Source: an uncultured Oscillospiraceae bacterium | Lineage (GTDB): Bacteria > Bacillota > Clostridia > Oscillospirales > Oscillospiraceae | Assembly: GCA_934597165.1 (NCBI GenBank) | Contig: CAKTQP010000050.1 | Span: 1-13,016, forward strand | DNA length: 13,016 nucleotides | Direction: 5' to 3' | Shown: positions 12,943 through 13,016 of the stretch, in pieces | How the letters are laid out: each line of letters starts with the position of its first letter | Position numbering within the stretch: the stretch's first letter is position 1 | Program-made: the position numbers and the translations under genes | Notes under the pieces: generated by a model | What the model saw: only the letters and a program-made list of their open reading frames with translations | Databases searched by the model: none | Told to the model about the DNA's origin: nothing

Positions 12943-13016
12943 GACACCCTCCGATAGCGTGCCACGCTCTCCAGCACCTCCGCTTCCGCCTGCTTCAGCT
13001 GGCTGGGCGTCAGATA
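12936..13016 (-). CDS. C-terminal end of an upstream phage gene (partial)
   Basis: One minus-strand frame stays open from the window edge to TGA at 12936-12938, giving 26 residues that begin YLTPSQLKQAEAEVLESVAR and end RRVSC. It overlaps the next gene start by 7 bases (ATGCTGA), the usual coupling in this operon. The fragment is helical and too short to identify; by position it could be a head-tail connector. Confidence 0.6.
   Translation of the reverse strand, partial: YLTPSQLKQAEAEVLESVARYRRVSC

Larger units (their letters stand above)
6526..13016 (-). mobile_element. 3' part of a siphovirus-type prophage late operon (tail module)
   Basis: Ten tightly packed minus-strand reading units, separated by 9-30 bases or overlapping, follow the standard long-tailed phage order: connector/closure, tail terminator, tail tube, assembly chaperone with frameshift, tape measure, distal tail proteins, small membrane protein. 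The chaperone frameshift and the long tape measure identify a non-contractile tail; no sheath gene is present. The left limit is the terminator at 6490-6523; the right end runs off the window. No integrase, regulator, capsid, terminase, lysin or att repeat can be seen, so the element may be an intact prophage, a remnant or a domesticated tail. Confidence 0.88.

Noticed and set aside
1..13016. CRISPR array, insertion sequence or rRNA gene
   Set aside because: I saw no regularly spaced direct repeats, no transposase-like protein with terminal inverted repeats and no rRNA-like segment.

Overview
The window looks like chromosomal DNA from a GC-rich Clostridia member, probably of the Oscillospiraceae type. 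That assignment is an inference from gene content and style. Shine-Dalgarno sites are strong (AAAGGAG, AGGAGG), GTG and TTG starts occur, promoters are close to the sigma-A consensus, and the host proteins (DUF1292, RpiB, DUF2461, VanW-type, DEDDh exonuclease) are typical Firmicute families.

Positions 1-6474 are host sequence. A minus-strand tRNA pair (Met-CAT then Glu-TTC) is driven by a textbook promoter. A plus-strand DEDDh exonuclease with a C-terminal zinc cluster follows (378-1406). A 260-base gene-free stretch packed with stem-loops separates it from a minus-strand acidic DUF1292 protein (1668-1970) and rpiB (2099-2563). A divergent promoter pair separates rpiB from a plus-strand two-helix zinc-ribbon membrane protein (2818-3219). 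A bidirectional terminator divides this gene from a minus-strand pair: a VanW-domain membrane-anchored wall protein (4025-5848, TTG start) and a DUF2461 protein (3271-3951). A plus-strand 122-residue protein of unknown function (6106-6474) ends the host-like part.

Positions 6526-13016 are the tail end of a siphovirus-type late operon on the minus strand, read from the right edge leftwards. It encodes the end of an unidentified gene, a head-closure-like protein, a tail-terminator-like protein, the tail tube protein, a tail assembly chaperone with its -1 frameshift extension, the tape measure protein, a DUF6711-like tail protein, a hub/fibre protein and a small membrane protein. The operon ends in a 15-bp stem-loop shared with the converging host gene. 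No integrase, repressor, endolysin, capsid gene or att site is visible, so an intact prophage cannot be told from a remnant or a domesticated tail element.

The most informative points are these. A canonical slippery heptamer C-CCU-UUC in the chaperone gene joins it in the -1 frame to an extension that lacks a convincing start of its own. A GC-rich hairpin lies just downstream of the tail tube gene. Five 25-26-residue repeats occur in the tape measure. An AT-richer block in the fibre half of the hub gene suggests module exchange. I did not find a clearly new biological system. The least explained items are the 122-residue gene beside the phage end and the structured gap at 1407-1667.
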